A stretch of 64,000 bases of DNA from Microbacterium barkeri (GTDB lineage Bacteria > Actinomycetota > Actinomycetes > Actinomycetales > Microbacteriaceae). How positions within the stretch are numbered: position 1 is the stretch's first letter; each line of letters begins with the position of its first letter. Location of the stretch: NCBI RefSeq assembly GCF_027921765.1, contig NZ_BSEJ01000010.1:62001-126000 (forward strand), written 5' to 3'. This document shows positions 42,836-51,767 of the stretch, piece after piece. A program made the position numbers and the translations under genes. Below the pieces are notes generated by a model. The model worked only from the letters and a program-made list of their open reading frames with translations, was not told where the DNA came from and ran no database searches.

Positions 42836-43627
42836 TCAGCCCAGGAGGGCCCGGTCGTCGAGGGTCGCGCCCTTGATCTTCTGGAACTCGGCCAGGAGAT
42901 CGGGAACCGTCAGCCTGCGCTTGCGCTCCTCGGTCGCCTCGAAGACGATGCGCCCCTCGTGCATCATGATGAGCCGGTTGCCGAGGGCGAGCGCCTGCTC
43001 CATGTTGTGCGTGACCATGAGCGTCGTGAGGCCGCCCTGCTCGACGATCCGCTGCGTGAGCCGCGTCACGAGGTCCGCGCGCTGCGGGTCGAGCGCCGCC
43101 GTGTGCTCGTCGAGGAGCAGGATGCGCGGCTGGGTGAAGCCGGCCATGAGCAGCGAGAGCGCCTGGCGCTGGCCTCCCGAGAGGAGCCCGACCTTCGCGT
43201 GGAGTCGGTCCTCGAGGCCGAGCTGCAGCACGCGCAGCTCCTCGCGGAAGCGCTCGCGCTGCTTCCGGGTGAGCCCGCGGCCGAGGCCGCGCGGCCTGCC
43301 GCGGCGCGCGGCGAGGGCGAGGTTCTGCTCGATCGTGAGGTTCGGCGCCGTGCCCGCCATGGGGTCCTGGAAGACCCGGCCGACGTACCGCGCACGCTGG
43401 AACTCGCGGAGCCGGTTGACGCGGCGTCCGTCGATCGAGATCGTGCCGCCGTCGACGGCGATCCGCCCCGAGATCGAGTTGAGCAGCGTGGACTTGCCCG
43501 CGCCGTTCGACCCGATGACCGTGACGAAGTCGCCCTCGTCGAGCGTGAGGCTGAGCCCGGCGAGCGCGCGGCGCTCGTTGACCGTGCCGGGGAAGAACGT
43601 CTTGACGATGCCGTCCATGACGAGCAT
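42836..43627 (-). CDS. ABC importer ATP-binding protein (TrpZ-like)
   Basis: A 263-residue ABC ATPase: Walker A GSNGAGKST, Q-loop VFQDPMAG, signature LLSGGQRQAL, Walker B ILLLDEHTAALDP and the switch His in MVTHNMEQAL. The Walker B Glu is followed by His rather than Pro, typical of this importer subgroup. It pairs with the BPD_transp_2 permease and PF04392-type binding protein upstream, i.e. a TrpXYZ-like system. Start ATG 43627 has GGGAGGTG 6 nt upstream. Confidence 0.92.
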   Translation of the reverse strand: MLVMDGIVKTFFPGTVNERRALAGLSLTLDEGDFVTVIGSNGAGKSTLLNSISGRIAVDGGTISIDGRRVNRLREFQRARYVGRVFQDPMAGTAPNLTIEQNLALAARRGRPRGLGRGLTRKQRERFREELRVLQLGLEDRLHAKVGLLSGGQRQALSLLMAGFTQPRILLLDEHTAALDPQRADLVTRLTQRIVEQGGLTTLMVTHNMEQALALGNRLIMMHEGRIVFEATEERKRRLTVPDLLAEFQKIKGATLDDRALLG

Positions 43628-43632
43628 GGCGG

Positions 43633-44598
43633 TCACCTCCCTCTCTCGGCGCCCGCGGGCGCCGGGACGGCGGGCTCGGGCTCGCGCCGCGCGACGCGTC
43701 CGCCGCGGCCGCGGAGCGAGGGGATGCGCTTGAGGAAGCCCCAGCGCGGCAGCAGCAGCGCGAGAACGACGAGCACGGCGGTGACGAGCTTCATGTCGTT
43801 GGGGTCGAGGCCCGCCCGCATCGCGAAGAAGATGATGAGCCGGTAGAGCACGGCGCCCAGCACGACGGCGAGGCTCGCGAGCCAGATGAAGCGCTGGCCG
43901 AACACGGCCTGTCCGAGGATGACCGACGCGAGCCCGACGAGGATCAGGCCGATGCCCATGCTGATGTCGGAGAAGCCCTGGTACTGCGCGACGAGCGCGC
44001 CGCAGAGCGCGACGAAGCCGTTCGAGATCGCGAGCGTGAGGATGGTCGTGCGATCGGTCGAGACGCCGAAGCTGCGGATCATCGGCCCGTTGTCGCCGGT
44101 GGCCTGGATCGCCAGCCCGAGGTTGGTCGAGAGGAACCAGTCGACCGCGAGCTTCAGCACGACGACGCCGACGAGGATGATCGCGACGCCGCCCCACGTG
44201 CCGAGCAGGTCGGCGTCGCGCAGCGGGGTGAACAGCGTGTCGGCGCGCAGGAGCGGCAGGTTGGCCGCGACGGTGGCGTCCTCCTTGGCCGTGCCCATGA
44301 TCCGCAGGTTGATCGACCATAGCGCGATCATGGTGAGGATGCCGGCGAGCAGGCCGTCGATGCGGCCCTTCGTGTGCAGGACGCCGGTCACGGCTCCCGC
44401 GACGACGCCCGCCGCGGCGCCCGTGAGGGTCGCGACGACGGGGTTCTGCCCCGTCGTGATCATCGCCGCGGCGACCGCCGCGCCCGTCGTGAAGCTCCCG
44501 TCGACCGTCAGGTCGGGGAAGTTCAGGACGCGGAACGTGAGGTACACGCCCAGCGCCATGACCCCGTAGACGAGGCCGAGCTCGATCGCGCCGATCAT
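43633..44598 (-). CDS. ABC importer permease (TrpY-like)
   Basis: A 321-residue permease of the branched-chain/BPD_transp_2 group with about eight to nine spans. It carries the subgroup landmarks FRVLNFPDLTVDGSFTTGAA and IQATGDNGPMIRSFGVSTD, then a basic cytoplasmic tail. GGGAGG lies 6 nt before the ATG. The ATPase gene starts 5 bp downstream. Confidence 0.92.
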   Translation of the reverse strand: MIGAIELGLVYGVMALGVYLTFRVLNFPDLTVDGSFTTGAAVAAAMITTGQNPVVATLTGAAAGVVAGAVTGVLHTKGRIDGLLAGILTMIALWSINLRIMGTAKEDATVAANLPLLRADTLFTPLRDADLLGTWGGVAIILVGVVVLKLAVDWFLSTNLGLAIQATGDNGPMIRSFGVSTDRTTILTLAISNGFVALCGALVAQYQGFSDISMGIGLILVGLASVILGQAVFGQRFIWLASLAVVLGAVLYRLIIFFAMRAGLDPNDMKLVTAVLVVLALLLPRWGFLKRIPSLRGRGGRVARREPEPAVPAPAGAERGR

Positions 44599-44619
44599 GC
44601 GCGTCCTCCCTGCCGGCTT

Positions 44620-45627
44620 CTACTCGACGGTCTCGGCCTGGTCGAGGATCTCCGCGGGGATCTCCACGCCCATGCGCTCGGCCGCGCCCGGGTTGACGAC
44701 GTAGGTGAACTCGCTGGCCGTCTCCACGGACATGGTCGCGGGGTCGGCGTCCTCCTCGAGGATGCGCAGCGCCATCTCGCCGGTCTGGCGGCCGAGCTCG
44801 GTGTAGTCGATGCCGATCGTCGCGATCGCGCCGCTCTCGACCGTGCCCGCCTCGGCGGCGATGACCGGCGTCTTCTGGGTCTCGGCGACCTGGACGAGCG
44901 AGGCGAGTCCTGCGACGACCATGTTGTCGGTGGGCACGTAGATCGCGTCGACGTCGCCGAGCGCCTCGGTGGCCTGCGCGATGTCGTTCGCGGTGGTCAC
45001 CGTCTGGGTGACGATCTCGATGCCGAGCTCGTCGGCGACCTCCTCGGCCGCGGCGACCTGGACCTCCGAGTTCACCTCGCCCGAGCTGTAGACGATGCCG
45101 ACGGTGGCGGCGTCGGGCACGAGCTGCCGGAGCAGCTCGAACTGCTCGGCCATCGGCGCGGCGTCGCTCGTGCCAGTGATGTTGGCTCCCGGCTCCTCGT
45201 TCGAGTCGACGAGCTCGGCCGAGACGGCGTCCGTGACCGCCGTGAAGAGCACCGGGGTGTCGAGGATGGCCTGAGCGGCGGCCTGCGCAGCGGGGGTCGC
45301 GACCGCGAGGACGAGGTCGAGGTCGCTCGAGGCGAAATTCTGCGCGATGGTGACGGCGTTCGCCTGCTCGCCCTGCGCGTTCTGCTCGTCGAACTCGACC
45401 GTCTCGCCCTCGACGTATCCGGCGTCGGCGAAGGCCTGCTTGAAGCCCTCGGTCGCCGCGTCGAGCGCGGGGTGCTGCACGAGCTGGCTGATGCCGATCG
45501 ACAGCGATTCCTCCCCGCCGCCTTCCGATCCGCCGCCGTCCGACGAGCAGCCGGCGAGGACGAGCGCAGCGCCTGCGGCGAGACCTGCGGCGCCGAGGCC
45601 ACGGCGGGAGAACGAGGAGAGTCGCAT
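44620..45627 (-). CDS. ABC importer substrate-binding lipoprotein (TrpX-like)
   Basis: A 335-residue lipoprotein. The signal has SRRG followed by a hydrophobic run and lipobox L-A-G-C with C27, then a Ser/Gly/Glu linker. The mature part matches PF04392 (SIGISQLVQHPALDAATEGFKQAF; YVPTDNMVVAGLASLV; GIDYTELGRQTGEMALRIL). Characterised relatives bind aromatic amino acids (TrpX). Ligand here is unproven. GAAGGA precedes the ATG. Confidence 0.92.
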   Translation of the reverse strand: MRLSSFSRRGLGAAGLAAGAALVLAGCSSDGGGSEGGGEESLSIGISQLVQHPALDAATEGFKQAFADAGYVEGETVEFDEQNAQGEQANAVTIAQNFASSDLDLVLAVATPAAQAAAQAILDTPVLFTAVTDAVSAELVDSNEEPGANITGTSDAAPMAEQFELLRQLVPDAATVGIVYSSGEVNSEVQVAAAEEVADELGIEIVTQTVTTANDIAQATEALGDVDAIYVPTDNMVVAGLASLVQVAETQKTPVIAAEAGTVESGAIATIGIDYTELGRQTGEMALRILEEDADPATMSVETASEFTYVVNPGAAERMGVEIPAEILDQAETVE

Positions 45628-45698
45628 GGATCGGGTCCTTCGGGTGAGGGGTCCGGCGCCGTGCCGGAGGTCGGGTGCGGCGTCGCGCCGTCCACAGA

Positions 45699-45704
45699 AT
45701 CGTA
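45699..45704 (-). promoter_or_regulatory. ABC importer operon -10 box
   Basis: Minus-strand TACGAT predicts a leader of about 65 nt before ATG 45627. The leader shows no T-box or other structured element by eye. Confidence 0.45.
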
Positions 45705-45726
45705 ACGGGCGCGCGCGGGCGCGATG

Positions 45727-46773
45727 TCACGCCCTCGCGCGCTCGGCGAACCCGGCGAGCAGCGCCGCGGCCGTGTCGGCGTCGTCGACGGTGACGGTGA
45801 ACGCCTTGCCGTTCGCCCGTGTGACCCGCAGCGCCTCGCCGGCGCGCAGCACGACGCCCCAGCCGCTGCCGACCGCACAGCGCCAGCCCCACCCGCCGTA
45901 CTCGGCCATCGGGTTCACCAGGACGACCTCGACCGCGCGGATGTCGGACGCGGAGATGCGCACGCGGGGCCAGCCGATCGGCGCGCGCACCGTCAGCCCG
46001 GCCTCGTCGACCCGCACGCGGAAGACGCACCCGACGCCGACGAGGAACGTCACGAGCGCCGCCGCGGCGATCGTGATCCAGGTCCCGCCCGAGAGCGCGC
46101 CGCTCTGTGCGAGATCGAGGGAGGCGGTCACGAGCGCGATCGCGATGACCGCCGCGGCGGAGACCGCGAGGAGCGCGATGCCGGCGGGCGCCATCGAGGC
46201 GGTGCGCGCCCAGACCGCGCGCTCGTGCGTCGCGAGCGCGACCGGACGAGGCCTCTCGCCCTCCTCGTGCGGAGGGTCGATCGTGACGAGCCAGGCCGCG
46301 ATGCCGAGCGCGACCCCGACCGCGAAGCCCGCGGCCATCCCCCATCCGACCGGAGGCGCGTCCCTCGCGTCGTCCAGACCGACCTGGGCGAAGACGCTCG
46401 CGGAGAGCCCGACGCCGAGCAGTCCGACCTCCCACCAGATGACGGCGGCGAGCATGCGCAGGGACATGCGCTGCCCGTGCCGGCGAGTGCGTCCGCTCGC
46501 GCCCCCGCGCGCTCCCACGAGCGCGAGCCCCGCGACGAGGAGCGTCGTCCCTCCCCCGACGAGCGCGGTCAGCAGCGGGAGGGTCCACGCCGGCCCGAAC
46601 CCGTCGGGGCCGCCCGCGGCTCCCCAGTGGATCGCGGCCGGGTCAGGCAGCGCGGGCACCTGCGCGAGCTGCACGAGAGCGAGCGCGAGGTGCACGGCGA
46701 GCGGAACGCAGAGGCCCACCCAGCGGAAACGGCGGAGCGCCTCCTCCGCGCCGGTGTACTGCGATGCGGTCAT
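45727..46773 (-). CDS. DUF1648-like membrane protein
   Basis: A 348-residue membrane protein with about seven spans and a C-terminal PH-like soluble part (VRVDEAGLTVRAPIGWPRVRISASDIRAVEV...LRAGEALRVTRANGKAFTVTVDD). The N-terminal VPALPDPAAIHWGAAGGPDGFG matches the DUF1648 motif. It lies 27 bp after the GntR gene, with AGGAGGAG before the ATG. Pairing of a YtrA-like GntR with a DUF1648 protein is common; a cell-envelope stress role is guessed. Confidence 0.85.
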   Translation of the reverse strand: MTASQYTGAEEALRRFRWVGLCVPLAVHLALALVQLAQVPALPDPAAIHWGAAGGPDGFGPAWTLPLLTALVGGGTTLLVAGLALVGARGGASGRTRRHGQRMSLRMLAAVIWWEVGLLGVGLSASVFAQVGLDDARDAPPVGWGMAAGFAVGVALGIAAWLVTIDPPHEEGERPRPVALATHERAVWARTASMAPAGIALLAVSAAAVIAIALVTASLDLAQSGALSGGTWITIAAAALVTFLVGVGCVFRVRVDEAGLTVRAPIGWPRVRISASDIRAVEVVLVNPMAEYGGWGWRCAVGSGWGVVLRAGEALRVTRANGKAFTVTVDDADTAAALLAGFAERARA

Positions 46774-46800
46774 CGTCTCCTCCTCGAGGGTTCGGTCGGT

Positions 46801-47151
46801 TCAGAGCTCGGCCGCGCGCACGGCGGCCGCGAGCGTCTCGCGGGATACGCCGTGCTCGGTCGCCCGACGCACGAGCGCTCGGATGTCGGCATCGAGCGCC
46901 GCGAGCGGAGCCGCCGCCTCGGTCACCACGGCGCCGCGCCCGGGCCGCATCGAGACGAGCCCCTCGTCGCGCAGCTGGCGGTACGCGTGGAGCACGGTGT
47001 GCAGGTTCACCCCGAGCGACGCCGCCACCTCCTTCGCGGCCGGGAGCCGGTCTCCGGGACGCGTGCGACCGGCGGCGGCATCCGAGCGGATGGACGCCGC
47101 GATCTGCGTGAAGACCGGCTCCTCGCGCGTCGGGTCGATGCGGATGAGCAT
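46801..47151 (-). CDS. GntR family regulator, YtrA subfamily
   Basis: A 116-residue short GntR regulator. The winged HTH is PVFTQIAASIRSDAAAGRTRPGDRLPAAKEVAASLGVNLHTVLHAYRQLRDEGLV (about 12-66), followed by a short dimerisation tail and no ligand domain, as in YtrA. It probably controls its own operon with the DUF1648 gene. Confidence 0.92.
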   Translation of the reverse strand: MLIRIDPTREEPVFTQIAASIRSDAAAGRTRPGDRLPAAKEVAASLGVNLHTVLHAYRQLRDEGLVSMRPGRGAVVTEAAAPLAALDADIRALVRRATEHGVSRETLAAAVRAAEL

Positions 47152-47155
47152 GCAG

Positions 47156-47175
47156 TTATTCTAGCAGGACTATAA
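47156..47175 (-). promoter_or_regulatory. GntR operon promoter in AT-rich imperfect palindrome
   Basis: Minus-strand TAGAAT (47163-47158) ends 6 nt before ATG 47151, a leaderless arrangement. It lies in an AT-rich element with TTAT...ATAA ends, a candidate operator. Confidence 0.5.
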
Positions 47176-47224
47176 CTTCAGGCGCGCGCACCGTGCGCGT
47201 CGTCTCGCCGCCACCCGCGCCTCA

Positions 47225-47230
47225 TATACT
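47225..47230 (+). promoter_or_regulatory. APC permease -10 box, leaderless arrangement
   Basis: TATACT, the best consensus match of the set, ends 7 nt before ATG 47238. Confidence 0.65.
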
Positions 47231-47237
47231 GCGGCGC

Positions 47238-48497
47238 ATGACGACCCCTCCCGCGCTCGCACGACGACTCGGCGTCGGCGACGCCGTCGCGATCGGCCTC
47301 GGATCGATGATCGGGGCCGGAGTCTTCGCGGTCTTCGCCCCCGCCGCGGCCGCCGCGGGCCCGTGGCTGCTCGCGGGGCTGGCGATCGCCGCGATCGTGG
47401 CGTTCTGCAACGCGACGTCGTCCGCGCAGCTCGCAGCCGTCCACCCCGTGGCGGGAGGCACGTACGCGTACGGCCGCGCCGAGCTCGGCGCGTGGTGGGG
47501 CTACCTGGCCGGATGGTGCTTCGTCATCGGCAAGATCGCGAGCTGCGCGGCCATGGCGCTGACGTTCGCGGCGTACGCGGCTCCCGCCGGCTGGGAGCGG
47601 CCCGTGGCCGTGCTCGCCGTCGCCCTTCTTGCCGGGATCAACCTGCTCGGCGTGACCCGCACGGCGCTCGCGACGAAGATCATCGTCGCGGTCGTGCTCG
47701 TGTGCCTCGCGGTCGTCGTCGCGGCCGGATGGGCCTCCCCCGCGGCCCCCGGCGGGGCGCAGACGCCGCCCGGGGTCGGGGCGTACGGCGTGCTTCAGGC
47801 GGCCGGCCTGCTCTTCTTCGCCTTCGCGGGATACGCGCGCATCGCCACGATGGGCGAGGAGGTGCGCGATCCCGCGCGCACGATCCCCCGGGCCATCCCG
47901 CTCGCCCTGGGCCTCGCGATCGCCGTGTACGCGGTCATCGCCCTCGCCTCGCTGCGCGCGCTCGGCGTCGAGGCACTCGCCGCCTCCCCCGCGCCGCTCG
48001 CCGACGTGGTCGCCGCCGCGGGGTGGGACGCGGCGCAGCCGGTCGTGCGCGTGGGCGCGGCGGCCGCCGCGCTCGGCGCCCTCCTCGCGCTCATCGCCGG
48101 GATCGGGCGCACGACCCTGGCGATGGCCCGCGAGGACGACCTCCCCCGCTTCCTCTCCGCCATCCACCCGCGCACGCGCGTGCCGCACCGCGCCGAGGCC
48201 GTGATCGCGCTCGTCGTGATCGCGATCGTCGCGTTCGCGGACCTCCGCGGCGCGATCGGCTTCTCGTCGTTCGGCGTGCTCCTCTACTACCTCGTCGCGA
48301 ATCTCGCGGCCTGGCGACAGGGCAGCGCCGTGCGCCGCTATCCCCGCTGGCTGCAGGCCGTGGGGGCGGCGGGCTGCGTCGTCCTCGCGTTCACCCTCCC
48401 CTGGCAGAGCGTCGTCGCGGGCGTCGTCGTCGTGCTCGCGGGTGCGGCGTACCGTCTCATCCGCCTCGTGGCCGAGCGCCGGGCGTCGGCGGAGTAG
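47238..48497 (+). CDS. APC family amino acid/amine permease
   Basis: A 419-residue transporter with about 12 spans. APC signatures are visible in GVGDAVAIGLGSMIGAGVFAVFAPAA (span 1) and VAFCNATSSAQLAAVHPVAGGTYAYGR, and the cytoplasmic EEVRDPARTIPRAI loop. Substrate not evident. Start ATG 47238 is fixed by the -10 box; longer frames upstream are discarded. It ends only 3 bp from the convergent hisS stop, with no hairpin between. Confidence 0.93.
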   Translation: MTTPPALARRLGVGDAVAIGLGSMIGAGVFAVFAPAAAAAGPWLLAGLAIAAIVAFCNATSSAQLAAVHPVAGGTYAYGRAELGAWWGYLAGWCFVIGKIASCAAMALTFAAYAAPAGWERPVAVLAVALLAGINLLGVTRTALATKIIVAVVLVCLAVVVAAGWASPAAPGGAQTPPGVGAYGVLQAAGLLFFAFAGYARIATMGEEVRDPARTIPRAIPLALGLAIAVYAVIALASLRALGVEALAASPAPLADVVAAAGWDAAQPVVRVGAAAAALGALLALIAGIGRTTLAMAREDDLPRFLSAIHPRTRVPHRAEAVIALVVIAIVAFADLRGAIGFSSFGVLLYYLVANLAAWRQGSAVRRYPRWLQAVGAAGCVVLAFTLPWQSVVAGVVVVLAGAAYRLIRLVAERRASAE

Positions 48498-48500
48498 GCG

Positions 48501-49796
48501 TCAGGAGAGGGGCTTGAGCTCGAGATCGTCGCGCTCGGCTCCCGCCGACACCGTTGCGAAGGCCGTGTAGCCGTCGGCGGAGGCGCGCTCGAGCAGACCC
48601 TTGAGGTTCTTCGTCCGCTGCTCGAGGCGCACGCGCGAGCCCTCCGCGACGAGCGCCGCCTTGAGGGCGAGCAGCTCGGCGACCGGGACGTCGCGATCGT
48701 GGACGAGCACGACCGCCTCGGCGGCGGCCGCCTCGGCGAGCGAGACGAGGTCGACGATCCGCTCGAAGCCGATCGAGAACCCGACCGCCGGCACGTCCTG
48801 CCCGAGGAAGCGGCCGATCATGCCGTCGTAGCGGCCGCCTCCGCCGAGCGAGTACGACACCGACGGGTGGGCGATCTCGAAGATCGTCCCCGTGTAGTAC
48901 CCCATTCCGCGGACGAGGAACGGATCGAACGCGAGGGGCAGCTCGGCGCCGACGGCGTCGGCGCCGAGGGCCGCGCCCACGGCTTCTCCGATGCCGACGA
49001 GGTGCGCGATGATCGCGTCGTCGACGCCCTCGGGCAGAGCCCCGCGGATCTGAGCCTCGCCGAAGGGCTCGTGCGCGCGCTGCGCGACCTGATCGAGGAA
49101 GGACGCGAGCGCGTCGGCCGCCGCGTCGGACGCCCCGCGCTCGCGCAGCTCGGCCACGACGCCGTCGGCGCCGATCTTGTCGAGCTTGTCGATCGTGATG
49201 AGGACGCCCGGGCGCTCCTCGACGGGGAAGCCGAAGAGGTCGAGCATGGCGTCCAGTGCCCGGCGGTCGTTGATGCGCACGCTCGCGCCCTCGAGCCCGA
49301 GCGCGTCGAGCGTGTCGAGCGTCGCGGTGATGAGCTCGGCCTCCGCGCGCGCCGAGGCGTCGCCCATGATGTCGATGTCGCACTGCATGAACTGGCGGTA
49401 TCGGCCCTTCTGGGGCCGCTCGGCGCGCCACACCGGCGCGATCTGCACCGAGCGGAAGACCGACGGCAGCTCGCCCCGGTGCGACGCGTAGAAGCGCGCG
49501 AGCGGAACCGTGAGGTCGTAGCGCAGCCCGAGGTCGCTCAGCTGGGCCGGATCGTCGGCCGCCGCGCGGACGCCGTCGGCGTCGAGGCCGCGCCGCAGGA
49601 TGTTGAACGCGAGCTTCTCGTTGTCGCCGCCCACCCCGGCGTGCAGCCGGTCGTACTCCTCCATGACGGGCGTCTCGATCTCGTCGAACCCGTGCGCGCG
49701 GTAGCGCTCGCGGATGACAGCGAGCACGCGCTCGCGACGGGCCTTGTCAGCGGGGAGGAAGTCGCGCATGCCGCGCGGCGGATTCACGGAAGCCAT
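48501..49796 (-). CDS. hisS: Histidine--tRNA ligase
   Basis: Class II synthetase that charges tRNA-His. The 431 residues show motif 1 (PPRGMRDFLPADKARRERVL region), motif 2 (APVWRAERPQKGRYRQFMQCDIDIMG), the histidine-binding LVRGMGYYTGTIFEI, and motif 3 (PAVGFSIGFERI), then an anticodon-binding domain. It follows mazG by 25 bp on the same strand. Confidence 0.97.
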   Translation of the reverse strand: MASVNPPRGMRDFLPADKARRERVLAVIRERYRAHGFDEIETPVMEEYDRLHAGVGGDNEKLAFNILRRGLDADGVRAAADDPAQLSDLGLRYDLTVPLARFYASHRGELPSVFRSVQIAPVWRAERPQKGRYRQFMQCDIDIMGDASARAEAELITATLDTLDALGLEGASVRINDRRALDAMLDLFGFPVEERPGVLITIDKLDKIGADGVVAELRERGASDAAADALASFLDQVAQRAHEPFGEAQIRGALPEGVDDAIIAHLVGIGEAVGAALGADAVGAELPLAFDPFLVRGMGYYTGTIFEIAHPSVSYSLGGGGRYDGMIGRFLGQDVPAVGFSIGFERIVDLVSLAEAAAAEAVVLVHDRDVPVAELLALKAALVAEGSRVRLEQRTKNLKGLLERASADGYTAFATVSAGAERDDLELKPLS

Positions 49797-49821
49797 AGCG
49801 CCCCCATTCTCCCACGACGGG

Positions 49822-50502
49822 TCAGCCGCTCTCGGCGTCTCGGACCTCCGTCTCGAGAGCGCGGACGGCCGTGCGCAGCGCGCGCTCGGCGTCCCAGCCG
49901 CGGGCGCGCGCGATCGCCACGACCCCGAGGAGGGTGGCGCCGAGCTCCTCCTCGGTCGCCGGCAGCATGTCGGGGTTGTCCTCCGCGATGGCCTCGGCCG
50001 CGGCGACCTCCTCGGCGAGCTCGAGCCCCACGCCGACCAGCTCCGCCTTCGCGAGGACCTTCTGGGCGAGCGCGAGCGCGGGCATCGCGTGCGAGACGCC
50101 GTCGAGCACCGAGGTGCGCTCGCGCTTCTCGGCGGCCTTGGCGGCGTTCCACAGCTCGAGCACGCGCTCGGGCGTCTCCGCCGTCTCGCCCGCGAACACG
50201 TGCGGATGGCGGCGGATCATCTTGTCGGCGAGCCCCCGCGCCACGTCGTCGATCCCGAACGGCTCGTCGGGATGGTGCGAGGCGATCTCGGCGTGGAAGA
50301 GCACCTGCCACAGCAGGTCGCCGAGCTCCTCGCGCAGGGCCGCGCGGTCGCCGCTCTCGACCGCGTCGACGACCTCCGCCGACTCCTCGACGAGGTAGGG
50401 CACGAGCGCCTCATGCGTCATGCCCTGCGTCCACACGCACCGCTCGTGCACGTCGCGCATGACGTCGGCGGCGCGCCCCAGCTCGTTCCCCGATCCGCTC
50501 AT
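49822..50502 (-). CDS. mazG: MazG family nucleotide pyrophosphohydrolase
   Basis: A 226-residue MazG protein that hydrolyses (d)NTPs to monophosphates. The diagnostic THEALVPYLVEESAEVVDAVESGD and REELGDLLWQVLFHAEIA lie in residues 30-80, with a second partial repeat near PHVFAGETAETPE. Start ATG 50502 sits 6 nt after CAGGAT; ATG 50520 would overlap the nhaA stop (TGATG) and is an alternative. Confidence 0.92.
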   Translation of the reverse strand: MSGSGNELGRAADVMRDVHERCVWTQGMTHEALVPYLVEESAEVVDAVESGDRAALREELGDLLWQVLFHAEIASHHPDEPFGIDDVARGLADKMIRRHPHVFAGETAETPERVLELWNAAKAAEKRERTSVLDGVSHAMPALALAQKVLAKAELVGVGLELAEEVAAAEAIAEDNPDMLPATEEELGATLLGVVAIARARGWDAERALRTAVRALETEVRDAESG

Positions 50503-50519
50503 CCGGACATCCTGCCGCA

Positions 50520-51680
50520 TCACGCCGACGTCGACGCGGCGAGACGCCGATGGTGCCGCGCGCGCAGCGAGACGATCACGCCCGACAGGGCGAGTGCGAT
50601 CATGGAGCCGCCCAGAACCCCGAGGATCGCCTCGTCGCGCAGGGTCGCGTCGTCGGCGAACGCGAGGTTCGACAGCAGCAGCGACACCGTGAACCCGATG
50701 CCGCCGAGGGTGCCCGCCGCGACGAGATCGGGCAGGCGGATCTCGGGCTCGGTCCCCTTCGGGCGGACGGCCATGGCGACCCCGCCGAAGATCGTGATGC
50801 CGATGATCTTGCCGACCGGGAGCGCGATGAGGATGGCCCACAGAGCCGGCGAGAGCTCGCTCGGGGAGACCTGCGGGATGACCACGAGCGCCGAGAAGAA
50901 CGCGAAGACCGGCAGGATGAGGCCGTTGATCCACGGCTCGAGGACGTGGCGCGCCTGCAGGCCCTCCCCCTGGCGGATGGCGAGACCGAGCAGCACGCCC
51001 GCGATGGTCGCGTGGATGCCGCCCTCGAACACGAAGGCCCAGGCGGCGAGCGCGATGACCACCATGAGCGGCACGACGACGAGCTTGTTGCGGTCGGACA
51101 CGAAGCGGCTCAGGGCGCCGAAGGCGACGATGAGCACCGCGCCGATCGCGAGGCTTCCGAAGTCGATGTCGGTCGCGAAGAGCACCGCGATGAAGACGAT
51201 GCCGACGATGTCGTCGATGATCGCGAGCGCGAGGAGGAACACGCGCACCTTCGACGGCAGGCCCTTGCCGAACATCGCGAGGACGCCGAGCGCGAACGCG
51301 ATGTCGGTCGCGGTCGGGATGGGCCATCCGTCGCGCGTGGCCGGATCCCAGGCGATGACGAGATAGATGACGATCGGCACGATCACACCGCCGGCCGCGG
51401 CGATGGCGGGCTTGAGCGCCTTGCCGACGGTGTTCAGCTGGCCGTTCGTGAGCTCGTACTGCAGCTCGATCGCGACCCCGAAGAAGAACACCGCGAGCAG
51501 CAGGTCGGCGACCCAGTGCGAGATCGAGAGGTCGAGCGGCGTTCCCGGCACCGCGAGATGGAGATGGCTGAAATCGAGCACCGCGGGGCCGACCGGGCTG
51601 TTCGCGACGACGAGGCCGACGATCGCGGCGCCGAGGAGGAGGAAGGCGGGGAAGCGCTCGGAGCGCAGGAGCTTGAGCAT
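50520..51680 (-). CDS. nhaA: Na+/H+ antiporter NhaA
   Basis: A 386-residue antiporter with about 12 spans that exports Na+ for H+. The ion-binding aspartates are visible: D156-D157 in LALAIIDDIVG (E. coli D163-D164) and D126 in TATDIAFA (E. coli D133). The late Lys of the active site lies in the GGIGFTVSLLLSNLAF region neighbourhood. AAAGGAT precedes the ATG. It lies between mfd and mazG on the same strand. Confidence 0.96.
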   Translation of the reverse strand: MLKLLRSERFPAFLLLGAAIVGLVVANSPVGPAVLDFSHLHLAVPGTPLDLSISHWVADLLLAVFFFGVAIELQYELTNGQLNTVGKALKPAIAAAGGVIVPIVIYLVIAWDPATRDGWPIPTATDIAFALGVLAMFGKGLPSKVRVFLLALAIIDDIVGIVFIAVLFATDIDFGSLAIGAVLIVAFGALSRFVSDRNKLVVVPLMVVIALAAWAFVFEGGIHATIAGVLLGLAIRQGEGLQARHVLEPWINGLILPVFAFFSALVVIPQVSPSELSPALWAILIALPVGKIIGITIFGGVAMAVRPKGTEPEIRLPDLVAAGTLGGIGFTVSLLLSNLAFADDATLRDEAILGVLGGSMIALALSGVIVSLRARHHRRLAASTSA

Positions 51681-51767
51681 GGGATCCTTTCAGGACCGAC
51701 CGGGGACCAGGCGCGATCAGCGCCCGCCGCCGACCAGACTTCCCGGCACACCGCCTCCCACCCTACG

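Noticed and set aside
45628..45698. T-box or riboswitch in the leader of the TrpXYZ-like operon
   Set aside because: The leader is only about 65 nt and shows no T-box sequence or specifier stem.
43628..46588. Open frame extending the ABC ATPase upstream to about 1250 codons
   Set aside because: The extra part crosses the permease, binding-protein and DUF1648 genes in another frame and is Arg-rich. GGGAGGTG before ATG 43627 fixes the real start.
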